Of a stretch of 45,432 nucleotides of DNA, positions 44,059 to 45,432 are shown piece after piece. Each line of letters starts with the position of its first letter. Position 1 is the first letter of the stretch. The DNA is from Bacteroides sp. SM23_62. Lineage in GTDB: Bacteria > Bacteroidota > Bacteroidia > Bacteroidales > SM23-62. The stretch covers positions 1 through 45,432 of the forward strand of contig LJUP01000009.1 of NCBI GenBank assembly GCA_001303955.1, read 5' to 3'. The notes under the pieces were generated by a model. That model made no database searches. It had not been told where the DNA came from and worked only from the letters and a program-made list of their open reading frames with translations. Both the position numbers and the translations under genes were made by a program.

Positions 44059-45432
44059 ATGAAAAGATTCATTCTACTTTTTACAAATCTGTTGACCGCC
44101 AGCATGCTCTTCTGTCAGAACCCGTTCCGGGATACTGTCCCCTGTGAGCGTACCAGGAACTTTCCAAAGCAGCATGTGAGGGTTGATGAAATGCCCGCCA
44201 GGCACAATCTGTGGGTATTCCTTCTTGCCGGACAATCCAATATGGCGGGAAGGGGCTTTGTAGAACCCCGTGACACTTTGCCGGAGGACCGCATACTGAC
44301 CATAACGAAAAACAAACAATGGATCCTCGCCAAAGAGCCACTGCATTTTTATGAACCCGAGCTTACAGGATTGGATTGCGGGTTGTCATTTTGCAGGGAA
44401 ATGATCAAACATGTTCCGGATTCGGTCAGTATAGCATTGATACCCTGTGCTGTGGGAGGAAGTTCTATCCAACAATGGCTTGGCGATTCGCTCCACAGAA
44501 CAGTCCAATTATTGAGCAATTTCAAAAACAATGTTGATTTCGCGGAAAGATATGGCATGGTAAAAGGCGTGCTCTGGCACCAGGGGGAAAGTGATTCATC
44601 TCCAGATTTGATCGTGAAATACAAACGGAATCTGAAAAAATTAATTTCAGCATTCAGGCATACTGTGGGCCATGATGGCCTGCCATTTTTCATGGGTGAA
44701 CTGGGCTCTTTTGCCGATCCCGGAAGGCAGCGCGGATGGGATTCCATCAATAACATCATTCATGAAGTAGCGGTTCAGGATGAAAACACCTTTGTCATCG
44801 GGACGGATGATCTGGAGACCAAAGGAGATAACATACATTTTAACTCGGAGGGTCAACGCAGTATGGGCTGGCGTTTTGCCAGGATGTTTGCCGGATATTA
44901 TGTTGATGGCCGGTACACATATCAGCAAAAAATCACCGGGAAAATATGTACGGTAGAAAAATATCTGCATATCCCATCGCCAGACCCGAACACGGCAACC
45001 ACGGTCAGTATACAATACATAGGCGAGGGATATAAACGCCGTGAACGCCGGGCCAATATCTCTTCCAGCGACTGGACGGATACCCATCGCAAGCGTTATT
45101 CCCCTGACAATGGCCGGACCTGGTCACCCTGGCAGCTTATTTATAATAAAGCGCCTGAGCAAAACGGATTTGTCCAGAGTGGCGGACCCTCACAGGATGG
45201 CAGCGGGCCTCTGGATACCGCCTCCGGAATGCTGATTAAACCGGTATTCCAGCGGATTATCCGGGGAGATCCTCAGGAGGCTATGAGCGCTGTGTGGTCA
45301 GGGGACAGGAGATTTTCAGATCATGGTTTCTACCAGCTCTCTGCAGACAATGGGGCGAGCTGGGACCAGGGTCACCTGTTGAAGTACGAAACAGGACCTG
45401 ATTTTGACCCGGAAGACTGGGGCGATCCCGGA
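44059..45432 (+). CDS. Sialate O-acetylesterase (SASA) fused to BNR repeats, 3'-truncated by the window edge
   Basis: 458 residues visible, open to the last base. Signal peptide MKRFILLFTNLLTASMLFCQ, then a SASA/SGNH esterase domain (about 48-285): nucleophile Ser60 in LAGQSNMAG, the oxyanion/Gly-Glu block WHQGESD (about 173-179) and the Asp257-x2-His260 dyad in GDNIHF. After a linker the C-terminal part has two Asp-boxes, SPDNGRTW (348-355) and SADNGASW (428-435), so it continues as a BNR propeller. The likely reaction is removal of O-acetyl groups from acetylated sugars such as O-acetylated sialic acids, outside the cytoplasm. Start: ATG 44059, 16 bp after a TATCTTTA sequence (one mismatch to the -7 consensus), so it may have its own promoter in addition to the operon. 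Confidence 0.9.
   Translation, partial: MKRFILLFTNLLTASMLFCQNPFRDTVPCERTRNFPKQHVRVDEMPARHNLWVFLLAGQSNMAGRGFVEPRDTLPEDRILTITKNKQWILAKEPLHFYEPELTGLDCGLSFCREMIKHVPDSVSIALIPCAVGGSSIQQWLGDSLHRTVQLLSNFKNNVDFAERYGMVKGVLWHQGESDSSPDLIVKYKRNLKKLISAFRHTVGHDGLPFFMGELGSFADPGRQRGWDSINNIIHEVAVQDENTFVIGTDDLETKGDNIHFNSEGQRSMGWRFARMFAGYYVDGRYTYQQKITGKICTVEKYLHIPSPDPNTATTVSIQYIGEGYKRRERRANISSSDWTDTHRKRYSPDNGRTWSPWQLIYNKAPEQNGFVQSGGPSQDGSGPLDTASGMLIKPVFQRIIRGDPQEAMSAVWSGDRRFSDHGFYQLSADNGASWDQGHLLKYETGPDFDPEDWGDPG

Noticed and set aside
33269-45432. Complete sialic-acid catabolic (nan) operon
   Set aside because: The lyase NanA and downstream NagA/NagB are not in the window and several genes do not belong to that pathway, so it is reported only as a resemblance.

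Overview
The window reads as a chromosomal segment of a Bacteroidota bacterium, probably a Bacteroidales-like or related anaerobic lineage; this is inferred from gene content, not from rRNA. Supporting signs are a T9SS-type C-terminal sorting domain, an S46 dipeptidyl-peptidase, the order sigma54-type activator / lptE-like / secG / groES / groEL, several TAnnTTTG -7 promoter elements, few Shine-Dalgarno sites, and very large paired-FtsX permeases. A 1422-residue dehydratase-activase fusion points to anaerobic metabolism. I saw no tRNA, rRNA, CRISPR array, insertion sequence or prophage.

Layout. 1-2.9 kb: signalling (3' part of a histidine kinase; convergent operon of a small RHH-like protein, a SiaC-family protein and a GAF-PAS protein with no normal start codon). 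3.2-10.2 kb: housekeeping and envelope genes (glycosyltransferase + rnhB; polysaccharide flippase; rlmN; secreted S46 peptidase; rnhA). 10.2-11.2 kb: an overlapping SiaB-SiaC kinase/phosphoprotein pair. 11.4-18.8 kb: three tandem paralogous ~810-residue ABC permeases with no ATPase gene beside them. 18.8-21.7 kb: kdsB and a secreted T9SS-tagged phospholipase D-like protein, overlapping permease 3 tail to tail. 21.8-28.7 kb: sigma54-type activator, LptE-like lipoprotein, conserved Bacteroidota protein, secG, groES-groEL and lepA. 28.9-33.2 kb: the dehydratase-activase fusion.

33.3-45.4 kb is a divergent carbohydrate locus running off the right edge. Leftward: DUF5009/NagX-like membrane acyltransferase, a deoxyhypusine-synthase-like protein, a PfkB-kinase/HAD-phosphatase fusion and a zinc-motif-less ROK kinase. 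Rightward: a cytoplasmic cellobiose-2-epimerase-type AGE protein, an SSS symporter, a BNR/sialidase-like lipoprotein, an exported GlcNAc-2-epimerase-type AGE protein, and a sialate-O-acetylesterase/BNR fusion. It resembles a sialic-acid or acetylated-sugar scavenging locus, but no N-acetylneuraminate lyase, NagA, NagB or SusC/D is visible, and the leftward quartet is not part of any textbook nan pathway. This is the best candidate here for an undescribed pathway.

Two mechanistic themes recur: SiaB/SiaC-type serine/threonine-directed switching (one complete pair, one extra SiaC next to a GAF-PAS protein), and -7 elements placed so near start codons that leaderless transcripts are likely.
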